A stretch of DNA of 64,000 nt, taken from assembly GCA_018853935.1 (NCBI GenBank), contig JAAOMR010000131.1, forward strand, positions 1-64,000. The letters run 5' to 3'. The stretch's first letter is position 1, and each line of letters begins with the position of its first letter. This DNA comes from Acidithiobacillus ferrivorans. GTDB taxonomy: Bacteria > Pseudomonadota > Gammaproteobacteria > Acidithiobacillales > Acidithiobacillaceae. The notes under the pieces were generated by a model that saw only the letters and a list, made by a program, of their open reading frames with translations, was not told where the DNA came from and did not search any database. Both the position numbers and the translations under genes were made by a program. Shown in pieces: positions 8,943-18,400 of the stretch.

Positions 8943-9101
8943 TTAAGCTTCTAAAACCAGGAACGCCAGCATCATGCCTATGATGGTTCCCGGGTGCAAA
9001 TAATATTGCCGTTCGAAAACTCTGTTGTCCGTTAACACCAGGCACAAAACAGAGACTATCAGAACCTCCACCGATCGCGGGGAATAAGAATGTGACGGCA
9101 T
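8943..9101 (-). CDS. Possible 52-aa membrane peptide
   Basis: This frame starts at ATG 9101. It encodes two hydrophobic stretches (VLIVSVLCLVL and TIIGMMLAFLVL) around a polar centre and ends 13 bases before the next gene. No good ribosome binding site is visible. The coding look of the second half is the only support. Confidence 0.25.
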   Translation of the reverse strand: MPSHSYSPRSVEVLIVSVLCLVLTDNRVFERQYYLHPGTIIGMMLAFLVLEA

Positions 9102-9116
9102 AGGAAGGTTGGAGAT

Positions 9117-9144
9117 GGAACACCCCCGCGCGTGCGGGGAAGAC
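9117..9144 (-). CRISPR. Orphan type I-E-like CRISPR repeat (single copy)
   Basis: On the minus strand the 28 bases run GTCTTCCCCGCACGCG followed by CGGGGGTGTTCC. This has the length, the CCCCGC...GCGGGG stem and the ends of the type I-E repeat family. It occurs once, with no second clear repeat at a 60-61-bp distance and no cas gene in the window. It is best read as a relic of an array or of a spacer-integration event. Confidence 0.6.
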
Positions 9145-9205
9145 TCCAAAATATCGTAACATGGCACGCAACAACACCAGCTATGGCACAATTCGCCAGA
9201 CGAAA

Positions 9206-9952
9206 TCAGCCGCTACTGTCCGCATACCCCTGTGCCAAAAAACCAACCCCTTCCAGCACCTGATAAAAATCCCGCGCATAATAATCCGGCTCAACGTCGC
9301 CATAGGATTTGCTGCCCTGGTTGGAATCCACAAAAATAGTCTTCAACCCCGCTTGCTGTGCACCGTAAATATCCCGGTACATGTCATTGCCGACATAAAT
9401 GGCTTCATGCGGAGCCACCTCCAGTTGCTCCACGGCCATGGCGAATAATCGCGGGTCAGGCTTGCGATAGCCGTAGTCTCCAGAAATGATCCGCACGTCA
9501 AAATACTTCTTGATGCCCAGCACCCGCATTTCCGGGAGCGCGAAACAGCGTTGGGCGTCAGAAACCGTAGCCATCAGGTAGCTTTCCTGAATGCTTTTCA
9601 GCGTGCGCTTGACGCCGTCGTACCGCTCCAGACGCGTGCGGGAGAGACCACGATGCAGCCGCGCCAACTCTCTCGCCAGCTTCTCTCGGCCTTTGAGTGG
9701 CTTGCTGTTCTCCTGGACAAGCAACGTGTGCCAGATCCCCTCGACGTTAATCTCCGGATACTTTTCTGGAGACTGGCGCTTCTGTTCCTTCAGGATCGCG
9801 AAGTAACGTTCCCGGACCTCCCGGCGGTTCATAAATACCCGGTGATAGGTGAGATAATGAGAAATCCCACGGTAAACATCTTCCATTTCCTCATTGGTTT
9901 CAATGTTGATCAGGGTGCCATAAAGGTCAAGAAGGACGGCGCGTATGGACAT
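9206..9952 (-). CDS. HAD-superfamily hydrolase
   Basis: A 248-residue soluble protein. Motif I is LLDLYGTL with the nucleophile at Asp9. Tyr replaces the usual second aspartate at position 11, as in haloacid-dehalogenase-type enzymes. Motif II is TVSDAQ, motif III the lysine in YRKPDP, and motif IV YVGNDMYRD. The cap domain lies between residues 18 and 110. It ends three bases upstream of the next-listed kinase gene's stop, on the same strand, suggesting one operon with the kinase and acyltransferase. Substrate unknown. Confidence 0.8.
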   Translation of the reverse strand: MSIRAVLLDLYGTLINIETNEEMEDVYRGISHYLTYHRVFMNRREVRERYFAILKEQKRQSPEKYPEINVEGIWHTLLVQENSKPLKGREKLARELARLHRGLSRTRLERYDGVKRTLKSIQESYLMATVSDAQRCFALPEMRVLGIKKYFDVRIISGDYGYRKPDPRLFAMAVEQLEVAPHEAIYVGNDMYRDIYGAQQAGLKTIFVDSNQGSKSYGDVEPDYYARDFYQVLEGVGFLAQGYADSSG

Positions 9953-9954
9953 GG

Positions 9955-11022
9955 TTATCTCCGCAGAATGTGAATGGCTTCGTGGACCAGGGCCTGGCTG
10001 TAATGCCAGTCAAGCCAGGAGTTGCGGGCAATACGCAACAGGGTCATGCCCATGTAAAATGGTACTCGTTCGGTAACCGACGCGAAAGCGGCATGACGAT
10101 CCGGAAAATGGGTGCTGTATTCCCAGAGAAAATGACCGATAAACGGTTCAGCATGCCCTCCTTGATGGGTGGTTCGCATGAAGTGATGTTTCAGCTCCCC
10201 CGCGACCATGCCGAGATCATACGCTCGATCCGCCAACCGCATCCGCTCCAGATCTATGGCAATGGTGCGCCGAGGATTGCACCCGGCGTGTGGGCTGCAC
10301 CCTGCACGAGGGCTGCGCCCGGCATTCGAGCCGCTCCCTGCAAGGGGCGCAAAGAGGAAATTGGAGGGCGTGGCGTCACCATGGACCAGAACCTGCCGGT
10401 CGGACCACATGCAGCCCCGCTGCTGCCAGCGCTCCCGATAATCATAAAACTCACCGATCTGTCGATCTGATATCCGGTGGCGTCTCTGCAGACGCGCAAT
10501 AATCTTGTCAAAATACGCAAAGTGCCCGTCAAAACGTACAGTCTCAGCCCGCGCTGTCCGGTTATGCAATTTGGCAAGAAAACAGGCAAGGCCCGTCAAC
10601 CGTTCATACAACAACTCTGGGGCATTCCGTTCAATGCTCTCCCCTATGACACCAGAGAGTGATTGCCCCGGACAGAACTCTTCCATAATGACACCGCTGA
10701 GCTCCCGAGAAATCCCCAGGGGCTGCGGAACATACAAGCGCCCAGACCGGAACCCCAGGTCGCGCAACGCATGCATGTGTTGCCATTCGTTGTGCGCATG
10801 GTCCCAGCCATGCTGTGGGTCCTTGTCGCCCCGGTTAAAGAACTTGCCGATGACCTTCCGCTGCGAACGGATCGCCTCGTAGAGAAAAACCCCATTGGAG
10901 GCCGGAAACTGAAACACCCGAATTTGTGGAAATGACTTCTCTACCTGCAGTTGCGGGAATATCTGCCCACTCAGGTAGGCGTAGAGCGGATCGCACGAAT
11001 TCAGGCGGCCAAGATATTTCAT
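9955..11022 (-). CDS. Aminoglycoside-phosphotransferase-like kinase with an inserted repeat
   Basis: A 355-residue protein of the APH/choline-kinase fold. The catalytic loop is VHGDATPSNF and the metal-binding aspartate follows in IAIDLERM. Between them lies an insertion of about 24 residues made of hexapeptides (NAGRSP, RAGCSP, HAGCNP) encoded by an 18-bp tandem repeat. The start ATG 11022 overlaps the acyltransferase stop (ATGA at 11019-11022), so translation is probably coupled. The upstream start at 11130 lies inside the neighbour. Likely a small-molecule kinase; substrate unknown. The insertion so near the active site may impair it. Confidence 0.75.
   Translation of the reverse strand: MKYLGRLNSCDPLYAYLSGQIFPQLQVEKSFPQIRVFQFPASNGVFLYEAIRSQRKVIGKFFNRGDKDPQHGWDHAHNEWQHMHALRDLGFRSGRLYVPQPLGISRELSGVIMEEFCPGQSLSGVIGESIERNAPELLYERLTGLACFLAKLHNRTARAETVRFDGHFAYFDKIIARLQRRHRISDRQIGEFYDYRERWQQRGCMWSDRQVLVHGDATPSNFLFAPLAGSGSNAGRSPRAGCSPHAGCNPRRTIAIDLERMRLADRAYDLGMVAGELKHHFMRTTHQGGHAEPFIGHFLWEYSTHFPDRHAAFASVTERVPFYMGMTLLRIARNSWLDWHYSQALVHEAIHILRR
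10272..10343. repeat. Tandem 18-bp repeat inside the kinase gene
   Basis: Four 18-bp units of the type AGG(A/G)(T/C)TGC(A/G)CCCGGC(G/A)TG. They are related to the 16-bp units at 8595 but with a period divisible by three, so the reading frame is kept. They encode the hexapeptide insertion of the kinase. Confidence 0.8.
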
Positions 11023-11882
11023 TTCAGCGCATCCCTCGGCCCCAGAAAGCGCTGCTGATAGCGTGGGGTGACCAGACCAGACTCGCACCAGACGAAGAAA
11101 TCCGCACAGTGAAATTGCGGGTCCCAGCAAGGCTCACCACCAATGCGCACTCCAGCCCTTAAATAGCCCTTGAGCAAGCCGGGCAGGGCAGCTGGGCCTA
11201 CCTGCGCCCGCTCATTAAAGTTGGGGACAGCGCGCAGAGGAAATACCCGCTGTTCCTGCGGCGTCAGGTATGTATGGAGACTCTGGTACAGGGCGCCAAG
11301 GGCCGGGCCATTAGTGCTGTGTACACTTGCGCAGCCCATAAGATAATCAATTGTCCACATCGACATGGCCTCGGCCAGCCCCGACCAAAGCAGCGCGATT
11401 ACCGCGCCCTGCCTATAGTCCGGATGGACGCAAGATCGTCCCAACTCCATAATTCTCACATTCAAGGCCAGCAGACGTGAAAGATCAAACTCTGTCTCGG
11501 CATAATAGCGGCCCACCCGAGCAACCCTCTCAGGAAGGAAGAGGCGGTAGGTCCCAACCACTGCCTGACTGACCTCATCTTCGACAATCAGGTGCTCACA
11601 AAAAGGGTCATACTCATCCTGATCCAGCCCCGGACTACCACTCAACTGGGCACCATATTCAGCGCTGAATACGTCGTAACGCAGCCGTTGCACCGCATCT
11701 ACTTCGTCCTGGTGACACGCCAGATAAAGACGCAATGAACGCTTTTTCCTGGCGGCGACACGACCGGTACTGCCGTGAGAGTGAGTGCTGAGCATGCGTT
11801 GACCTCCGTGCAAAAACGATAACGAATCTTGCTCATCATCCCCCATAAGCATTTTCTCCCCCGTTTGGTTTTCGCTAGACAT
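11019..11882 (-). CDS. OlsB-like GNAT N-acyltransferase
   Basis: A 287-residue protein related to ornithine N-alpha-acyltransferase (lyso-ornithine lipid synthesis). Family landmarks in order are LRYDVFSAEYGA, DEYDPFCEHLIVED, VVGTYRLF, AETEFDLSRLL, ELGRSCVHPDYRQG and LWSGLAEAM. These form the acyl-ACP binding core. The start ATG 11882 has a GGGGG stretch eight bases upstream. It lies eight bases inside the preceding gene. Together with the kinase and HAD genes it may make or modify an aminolipid (inference). Confidence 0.8.
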   Translation of the reverse strand: MSSENQTGEKMLMGDDEQDSLSFLHGGQRMLSTHSHGSTGRVAARKKRSLRLYLACHQDEVDAVQRLRYDVFSAEYGAQLSGSPGLDQDEYDPFCEHLIVEDEVSQAVVGTYRLFLPERVARVGRYYAETEFDLSRLLALNVRIMELGRSCVHPDYRQGAVIALLWSGLAEAMSMWTIDYLMGCASVHSTNGPALGALYQSLHTYLTPQEQRVFPLRAVPNFNERAQVGPAALPGLLKGYLRAGVRIGGEPCWDPQFHCADFFVWCESGLVTPRYQQRFLGPRDALK

Positions 11883-13041
11883 TGTCACCATCCCCCAACT
11901 CTGGAATCTCTGCGAGTAGCGGATAGCTCCTGTCCTTTTCTGGAACCACAAAATCCGGTTGCCCGGTAACGAACGCTTCAATCGCCTTTTCCGTCGTGTG
12001 ATACGCCCAAACACGCACCCGGTCACCACGCCGTTGGCCTTGCGGAACATCATTCAGCACTGCACGCAGTTTTGCTACTACACCATGGGTTGGCCCAGCC
12101 TTTCCGTAACAATATTCTTTGGCCAGCAATTCCAGCCTGGACTTTGCATCGGGTTGGGTGAACCCTATCCGCGCAGCTGCTACCGCCGCCATAGCCGGCG
12201 TACTGGCAACACTTCTCATCCTCTCCGCAAACGCAAAGGCCTCCAGATGGTCAAGAAGGAATTGTTTTGCCATGGTTTTCTTGTCTAATAACCAAGGTTT
12301 GTACATGCGAAGGATGCATTTGCTCATGCCCAGTTGGCTCGACACCACCGTCGGCAAGTGGGTTCTCTCAAAATGCTCCCAAGCGTCAGGCCTTAACGTT
12401 CCAAAACCATCCTCTATACCTGTCGGATCAGGATCCTGAACCTGCACCCGAACCGGAGTCTCATCGATTGGAACACCGCCACTTGGGGCGAAACTACCTG
12501 GATAGGCACTCGCCGTGGCGTCGTAAGCATTGACCACAGCCAAACACAACGCTTTCACCAATGCCCTGTCAGAAGCAGGAATGACCAGGCGCAAAGCGCC
12601 ACGGTCATCCACAGAAGCCTCAAAACGATCTTCGCTGGACGATTCCATAACGACTCTATCCTGCTGCGGCGTTTTTGACGGGCTGAAAGGTAGCTCAGCT
12701 TGGGACTGAGGATGCGGAAGCAGCTCTGCTTCATGTTTCATTTCGGTGTATTCGTCCACGAAAGCAACAGGAGCACCAGCAGCTTTGGCTACGCCAGATC
12801 GCGCTTGGTCGACATTCACCAGACGGTACCCGAAAACGCTTGCGCCATTCGCGTTTCTCGTTTTCGATCGCGTCAGAAGATTGTCCCTGTGCATTATGGA
12901 TAAGACCGAACAGACACTGCCACCAGAAAACCATGAAACAACATCGAAGCACCGGATAATGTTTGACGTTATTTTTTCGGCCGTCATCATACTGTCCGCG
13001 GTCGCATCCCTCAAAACATAGGCAATCATGCTCGCCACCAT
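11875..13041 (-). CDS. Hypothetical protein with a winged-helix-like N-terminus
   Basis: About 388 residues from ATG 13041 (alternatives 13029 or 13098). The longest start lies in a hairpin-rich stretch and is disfavoured. Residues 1-75 resemble a winged helix (MTAEKITSNIIRCFDVVSWF, NLLTRSKTRNANGASVFGYR). The middle is polar and low in complexity. The C-terminal half is helical with no recognised domain (for example TMAKQFLLDHLEAFAFAERM). Its end overlaps the acyltransferase start. A DNA-binding role is inferred only from the N-terminus. Confidence 0.55.
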   Translation of the reverse strand: MVASMIAYVLRDATADSMMTAEKITSNIIRCFDVVSWFSGGSVCSVLSIMHRDNLLTRSKTRNANGASVFGYRLVNVDQARSGVAKAAGAPVAFVDEYTEMKHEAELLPHPQSQAELPFSPSKTPQQDRVVMESSSEDRFEASVDDRGALRLVIPASDRALVKALCLAVVNAYDATASAYPGSFAPSGGVPIDETPVRVQVQDPDPTGIEDGFGTLRPDAWEHFERTHLPTVVSSQLGMSKCILRMYKPWLLDKKTMAKQFLLDHLEAFAFAERMRSVASTPAMAAVAAARIGFTQPDAKSRLELLAKEYCYGKAGPTHGVVAKLRAVLNDVPQGQRRGDRVRVWAYHTTEKAIEAFVTGQPDFVVPEKDRSYPLLAEIPELGDGDNV

Positions 13042-13065
13042 TTCTGCTGGCCGTTTTCTGAATCT

Positions 13066-13086
13066 CCCCACGGATAAATCCGGGGG
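13066..13086. repeat. IS605-like imperfect hairpin
   Basis: CCCC-AC-GGAT-AA-ATCC-GGGG forms an interrupted stem followed by a second short palindrome (GGGGGTTCACCCCC). This is the type of subterminal hairpin used by IS200/IS605 elements. No transposase is nearby, so it is at most a footprint. Confidence 0.3.
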
Positions 13087-13172
13087 GTTCACCCCCACCC
13101 ATGAGTTAGTCCATCCATATACGCTCAGTCTTCCAGGCTCTCATCGTGCCTTCACCGATACATCCGGCACGA

Positions 13173-13430
13173 CTACAACATCCAATCATCCAGGTGGGCA
13201 GGCCACCAACAGATCTTCTGAGCACATATTTCCACGTCGCTCTGCAACGACGCCGCCAGCACGAACATCCGCGCCATCTCCCGTAGTAATGCGGCCGCCA
13301 GCATGTCCGCGTCAAAGTCTCGACCAGCGGTTTTGAAAGTAAAACCCGATTCCAATTCTCTATGATTTTTGTGATTTCTACCATTTGGTACCCCATGGTG
13401 TGCGCCATGACTTGCGTTTGCCTGGACCAT
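13173..13430 (-). CDS. Small hypothetical protein, possibly frameshifted
   Basis: The last 60 residues (for example GFTFKTAGRDFDADMLAAAL, then LREMARMFVLAASLQSDVEI) look coding. The preceding part of this frame is odd, whereas the neighbouring frame has a better start (MAHTMGYQMVEITKIIENWN). That suggests either a different start or a frameshift near 13340. No family recognised. Confidence 0.3.
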   Translation of the reverse strand: MVQANASHGAHHGVPNGRNHKNHRELESGFTFKTAGRDFDADMLAAALLREMARMFVLAASLQSDVEICAQKICWWPAHLDDWML

Positions 13431-13722
13431 ACAAGAAAAGTGCGCCCCCTGGGAAGCCGAAGCACACCCCAGAAGAACACACTCACCTCCACATAATGTC
13501 CCTTGTGCGCGACTTCCCCGCCCGCGCCATCAGGACGAGGTAAATTACTCGGATATCCCGTGGATATTTACAATTAACTGATGATTATCGTGTTTCGACG
13601 GCACTGCAAAATTCGGTTCTCTGGCAAGGAGGATGCCAACGAACCGTGTAGCTACTGCACAATCATTCAATATAGTCTATAATAACTACTGTTGTTGCAT
13701 ATTTATGGAGTATAGTGAATAA
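13431..13722. other. Intergenic region with hipBA control signals
   Basis: This is 292 bp without a gene. The right half is AT-rich and holds the operator-like repeats next to the hipB start. The left half shows nothing I can name. Confidence 0.4.
13671..13721 (+). promoter_or_regulatory. Candidate HipB operators
   Basis: TATAG-T-CTATA (13671-13681) is a perfect palindrome. A second site, TATAG-T-GAATA (13711-13721), lies 40 bp away, about four helical turns, and touches the hipB start. Spaced palindromes fit autoregulation by a dimeric HTH antitoxin. This is an inference. Confidence 0.45.
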
Positions 13723-13986
13723 ATGAAGACATTGGCTGAGGTGGGAGAAGCTGTCGCCAAGTTACGACGGGAAGAGGGGATCACCCAAGAGACGCTGGCC
13801 GAGGCATCAGGGACGCGGCAGAGCTACTGGTCTCTGTTTGAGCGTGGGCATATTGCGGAATTTGGGCTGCGTAAGCTGCTAGCTGGCTTGGATTTGCTGG
13901 GATACGAGATCATCTTACGCCCGATCGCAGCAGCGCCCACCTTGGAAGACCTGCTGGCTGAACGGCGCGGTGGTGCTTCTTCATGA
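13723..13986 (+). CDS. hipB: HipB-like XRE antitoxin
   Basis: An 87-residue protein with an XRE helix-turn-helix at residues 8-60 (VAKLRREEGITQETLAEASG, YWSLFERGHIAEFGLRKLL). The C-terminal tail is disordered (EDLLAERRGGASS), as in HipB antitoxins. Its stop overlaps the hipA start as ATGA, the usual arrangement. It presumably neutralises the kinase toxin and represses the operon through the palindromes upstream. Confidence 0.85.
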   Translation: MKTLAEVGEAVAKLRREEGITQETLAEASGTRQSYWSLFERGHIAEFGLRKLLAGLDLLGYEIILRPIAAAPTLEDLLAERRGGASS

Positions 13987-15302
13987 AGTTGGCTGTTTTC
14001 GTCGCCGGGAAAAAGGTAGCTCGGCTCGATGCCATGGGGGACTTCGAGCATGTGCTGACTTACCTTCCAGATACCTCCGCAGATGATTTCGTCTCGCTCA
14101 CGATGCCGGTGCGCAGCAAATCCTGGGTTTGGCCGGAGTTGCATCCTTTTTTCCAGATGAACCTGCCCGAAGGAATCTTGCTCAAGGTGTTGCAGGACCG
14201 ATTCGGACCGCACCTCGGAGCCAGCCCGTTGGCGCTACTCGCCGTTGTCGGGCGCAATACCATAGGCCGAGTTCAGGTGGTACCGGAAAGCACTGAACCG
14301 GAGCATGCGGCGACACCTCTTGATCTGGGGGCTTTACTGCAGGGCGACCACTCGGAGGAAGCCTTCCTGACATTGGTGGCCGAATATGCGGAAAGTGGCG
14401 TGTCGGGGGTGTTCCCCAAATTTCTCGCACCAGAAGGATCTTCGCAACGCTTGCGCCTCACTGTTCCGACCGCCCGGTTTATCGTCAAAAGCAGCTCAGC
14501 CACGTTGCCGTTTGTGGCCCAAGTGGAGTATTTTTGCATGGATGTGTCGCGTCGATCCGGCGTTCCTACCGCCGAAACCGAAGTATCTCCTGATGGACAG
14601 ATCCTCTTGGTACGTCGTTTTGACGTGGATGAGCAGGGGCACGCGGTTTTTGGCTTCGAAGATTTATGCAGTTTACTGGGTCTGCGCCCCGCCAATAAAT
14701 ATGAAACCACCTGGGAACGAATCATCAGACAGATCCGGGCACTGGTTCCTGCGCCCGAGCATCCGCAAGCCTTCCAGCAATTGGCGACGATGCTCCTGCT
14801 GACCTATGCTGTACGCAATGCGGACTGCCACGCTAAAAATGTGGCATTGCGTTATACCAGCCGGAACAATGTGCAGATGGCCCCGGTGTATGACATGTTG
14901 ACGACCGTGGCCTACGACGAATTCAGGCTGAATCCCCCCGGCCTTTCATTTCTTGGGAAGAAAACATGGTCTCCGGGTAAGTCGCTCCCCCGGTTTATCC
15001 AGGCCCACCTGAGTATCCCGCTCCGCATGCAGACGACCATGGTGGAGAAGATATGTGATGCGATGGTCGATGTTTCCACGGACGTCGCAGGGGCCATTCA
15101 GGGCATACCTGGGTTTGCCAATACTGGGCAGCGTCTCTTGTGTGTCTGGAATGATGGTATGACGGCGTTGCGAGAGCCACGGACATTCTCCTTGCCACCG
15201 AAGGTGCCGGGCATACCACCCTGTAAGCCACCACCCAGAGAGCCAACGCCACCAACTTCAATTGGCCGGTCCCCACTCCTCGGACCTCGTGGTTCGATCT
15301 AG
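13983..15302 (+). CDS. hipA: HipA-like serine/threonine kinase toxin
   Basis: A 439-residue protein of the HipA fold, members of which phosphorylate aminoacyl-tRNA synthetases. An N-terminal subdomain (LAVFVAGKKVARL, FFQMNLPEGILL) precedes the kinase core. The catalytic Asp281 lies in NADCHAKN and the metal-binding Asp304 in VYDMLTT, so the active site looks intact. The glycine-rich ATP loop region is SGVSGVFPKFL. The last 45 residues are proline-rich and unusual. Overlap with hipB implies one transcript. Confidence 0.85.
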   Translation: MKLAVFVAGKKVARLDAMGDFEHVLTYLPDTSADDFVSLTMPVRSKSWVWPELHPFFQMNLPEGILLKVLQDRFGPHLGASPLALLAVVGRNTIGRVQVVPESTEPEHAATPLDLGALLQGDHSEEAFLTLVAEYAESGVSGVFPKFLAPEGSSQRLRLTVPTARFIVKSSSATLPFVAQVEYFCMDVSRRSGVPTAETEVSPDGQILLVRRFDVDEQGHAVFGFEDLCSLLGLRPANKYETTWERIIRQIRALVPAPEHPQAFQQLATMLLLTYAVRNADCHAKNVALRYTSRNNVQMAPVYDMLTTVAYDEFRLNPPGLSFLGKKTWSPGKSLPRFIQAHLSIPLRMQTTMVEKICDAMVDVSTDVAGAIQGIPGFANTGQRLLCVWNDGMTALREPRTFSLPPKVPGIPPCKPPPREPTPPTSIGRSPLLGPRGSI

Positions 15303-15319
15303 TAAGTACGTGCGCCAGC

Positions 15320-15379
15320 CCCGCTTCACCACCCACAAGCATTCGGCTATGGACGGAGTACTGCGGGGTATTCTGAAAG
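15320..15379 (+). repeat. 60-bp dispersed repeat, copy B
   Basis: About 83% identical to 5761-5820. It directly follows hipA. The frame SRFTTHKHSAMDGVLRGILK is kept but stops soon after, so it looks like the 5' end of a lost gene. Confidence 0.6.
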
Positions 15380-15482
15380 ATAAACCGGCTGTTCTGTAAT
15401 CATGATCGTGGCCCTTTCGTGAGTTCCTATCTCACTCAATCGCAAGATACACATCAAGACCAACCATAGCGTAATATGTTTT

Positions 15483-18400
15483 TTACAAAATTTGCCGCGT
15501 GCTGGTGAAAACCGTTATTACGGGGAGAAACTCACGTGCAATCCCGAAGTGCGGTCGTCTGCCCCATTCCTCCCTGTGCCCTACTACATACAGACGTTTC
15601 TTTGCACGGCTGGCAGCTACATTCAGCAAGTTTGGCTTTGCCGCCGCCCAGTCCTTAGCTCCCGGACGGTTCGGGTCGCCGCCCAGCACCAGAATCACAA
15701 TATCCGCCTCCTTCCCTTGCGTGCGGTGAACAGTGCCAACCCGGTTTTCAATGTCCAACTGATATTTTTTTCCGTAAGCATATAACTCATCCACTACTCC
15801 ACGAAACGGTGAAATCAGGAAAATATCCCTGGGGTCAGCACCATGACTCAACAAATGCATAATGATTGCGTCCAGTGCTTGACCTTCCTCTGCGATCCAG
15901 TTGCCTGACGCCTGTGTCCCGCACACGTCCACCCATCCGCTTGGAGGCCAATCGGATACGGGTGGCTGTTCTGGCTTATGGGGTTTACCGTGCAGCATTA
16001 GTCCGTCATAGGCCACAGCGTTGCTGATCGAGAACATGGGTTCATCACAACGTCGATGCACCCGTAATGGCGCACCCACCCAGATCAATGGCTTACCTTG
16101 CGAGGAAAGAGAAATGCTCCCTGGATGCGCGTCAGCAGGATGTGGACCCGTTGCCGGTAGCCAGGTCCCTATCGCATTAGCCTGGTCAGCCAATTCCTGC
16201 GCGGAATGCAGTGATGGCCACCAACCGGACGGCATGTCGTGAGCCCGCGCAATGGCAGCCTCAAGCCGAGCCGGCACCGTAAAAATAGGTTCCAGTTGCA
16301 AGGGATCACCGACCACAACCGCACGACTGGATCGCCATAAGGCACCGACAGCCGCTTGTGGCGTCGCCTGCCCGGCCTCGTCAATAAGCAGCCATCCAAT
16401 CCGCTCGGACTGAATGCCGCGGAGAAAGGTGGCCACGGAAGCAAACGTGGAGGAAATTACAGGAACCAGCATGGTCAGACTGTCGTAACCAACATTGCGG
16501 CCATCGTCAGCCGATAATTCACCCTTGAGCCAACTGGACGCTAAACTCAAATTGTCTAACCATTCGTTTGGGCATGATTCGAAAAGGGCCTTGTGCAGCG
16601 CCAGGGCCGTTAGAAAACATTCTGTCCGCGCGGCCAGCCACTCGGGGTCAGACCAGGGACTGGCGTTTTCGCGTTCGGTTTCACTGACGTCCGGACCCCA
16701 ATGCTTCTGGTGACCGTCAATGCAGTTCTCCATATGTCTGTTGAGACGACCCTGCTCTTCAGTCAGATATAGGATCTGATTGTCCAACCGAGCAATGGTT
16801 GAGGAAATTTTTCCCTGTTCCTGTACCATGCCCAGGCGGGCTTTATCGCTTTTATGAAGAGTTTCCTGAAGAGGAACCAACTCATCCAGTAGTGGCCGAT
16901 GGGTTTCCCGCCACTCAGTTTCCGCCCTACCCAAAGAGCGCAGATTGGCCAGAAAACCAGGTTTGAACAGAGCGACCTCCTTAATCCGGATCTGCAAGGC
17001 ATCGACCTGAAGTTGCAAGGGTTGCACTTCCTCACTCTGCAATGAAATGGAATCCTGTATATGTGAGAACCGGGTTTGATGGGAGTGATGCTCGTTTAAC
17101 GCGGACTGAAGATCGCTATGGTTTTTTTCCAATCTGGCGGGCAGCCCTAGAATGTCTCGCATCGCCGCCGCGCGCTGGAGGCGTATGGCGTGTTCTTTTT
17201 CACGGGCTGCAATGAAATTGGTCCGAGCCTGCTCCCAACTTAGTGTCGGGCTACGTTTTCTGGCCCTGATTTCAGCTAGCCAGGTGGATAACCCGAGTAT
17301 TTTGATTTTGCGTTTGCCCGTTTCGTCGTCAGGATCCTGAATATCAACACCGAACCAGAACTTGGTGAACTCACCTCGGAGGGTGGCATTCCCAAGACGG
17401 GCGGCTATGAGTCCCCATGCTGGCTTGTGGATAATTTCCGACGCGAGTTCGCTGAAATAATCCACTCCCATGCAGCTCCGCCATGGTTCAGAGATGGCTG
17501 ATAATTCCGGCATCTCCAGCGAGACGTTGGCTACGGCACCATTATTTGAGGAGGCTACCAGAATGCCAAAACCGCGCACGTCCGGGTGGATATCATGGTA
17601 GGTGATGGTTTTTTGGCCGATTTGGATGTGTTCCGTGGTGATAAATATTTGCCCCGGATCTTTGAATAACGCCAAATGGTTCGCGCGCTCAGTGACCACG
17701 GCGGCCGCCACATCGCGCAAAAGCGTGGTTTTCCCTGTTCCCGGCGGTCCGTTCACGGAAAATATCCCAGGAGCAGAGGATAACTTTTCCCATAGGGCGT
17801 TGACGGCCACTTGTTGTCCGTAGACCAACGGATGTTCTGACGGCCACCGCCCCGGTGGAAACGCGTCCGGGTGTAGAATGTTCTCGAAAGCTTTGCACAA
17901 TCCCGGTTGAGTGCGGAGATCCGTTTTCGTTGGCCCATTCCCGCTGATCGCCGTTATGTATTCATGCAATGCCTTTCCCCACTCTTTCACTGGGAGCCGA
18001 GCAACAGCATCCAGATCGCCAAGATAAAAACTGTTCAGCAACTCGTCCTCTACCTTGTGATCTTTTAATGTATCTTCCGGCTTCTTGACTGCTTCCGGCT
18101 GCTTATCAGGCGCACTGATATCGATTGGCTGAACACTGCTTGAAATAATGGTTTCTGCGGTTTCTTCATCATCCTTTTGATTTGGCCGTTTCTTGCTATA
18201 GGCAATCAAACGATGCTCAACACCCGTCTGATTCCCTAAAAGACAGAACTCGCGGGGGAGGCCACAAAAATCAATGACACTTTCCGCAAGCGCGTCCAGC
18301 CATGATCGTGTTGCTATCGGTTTGCCGTCGCATTGAATGTTGACGGACTCCATGAAGATGTCGAACTCTTCTCGAAAATTTTCCTGTATGTTGCCTTCAC

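Noticed and set aside
9056-9085. A second, degenerate CRISPR repeat upstream of the orphan repeat (GAACC...GCGGGGA)
   Set aside because: Only the ends match, the spacing is 57 rather than 60-61 bp, and the stretch may code for a small membrane peptide.
13066-13100. Complete IS200/IS605 element
   Set aside because: Only one hairpin is present; there is no transposase gene and no second end.
15529-15540. CACGTG at the end of the large helicase gene as another parS-like site
   Set aside because: The flanks do not extend the palindrome (CTCACGTGCA), so it is within chance expectation.
17013-17030. Copy of the TTGCA-type repeat in the helicase gene
   Set aside because: The sequence encodes a normal coiled-coil stretch (LQPLQLQ) and only half of the unit matches.
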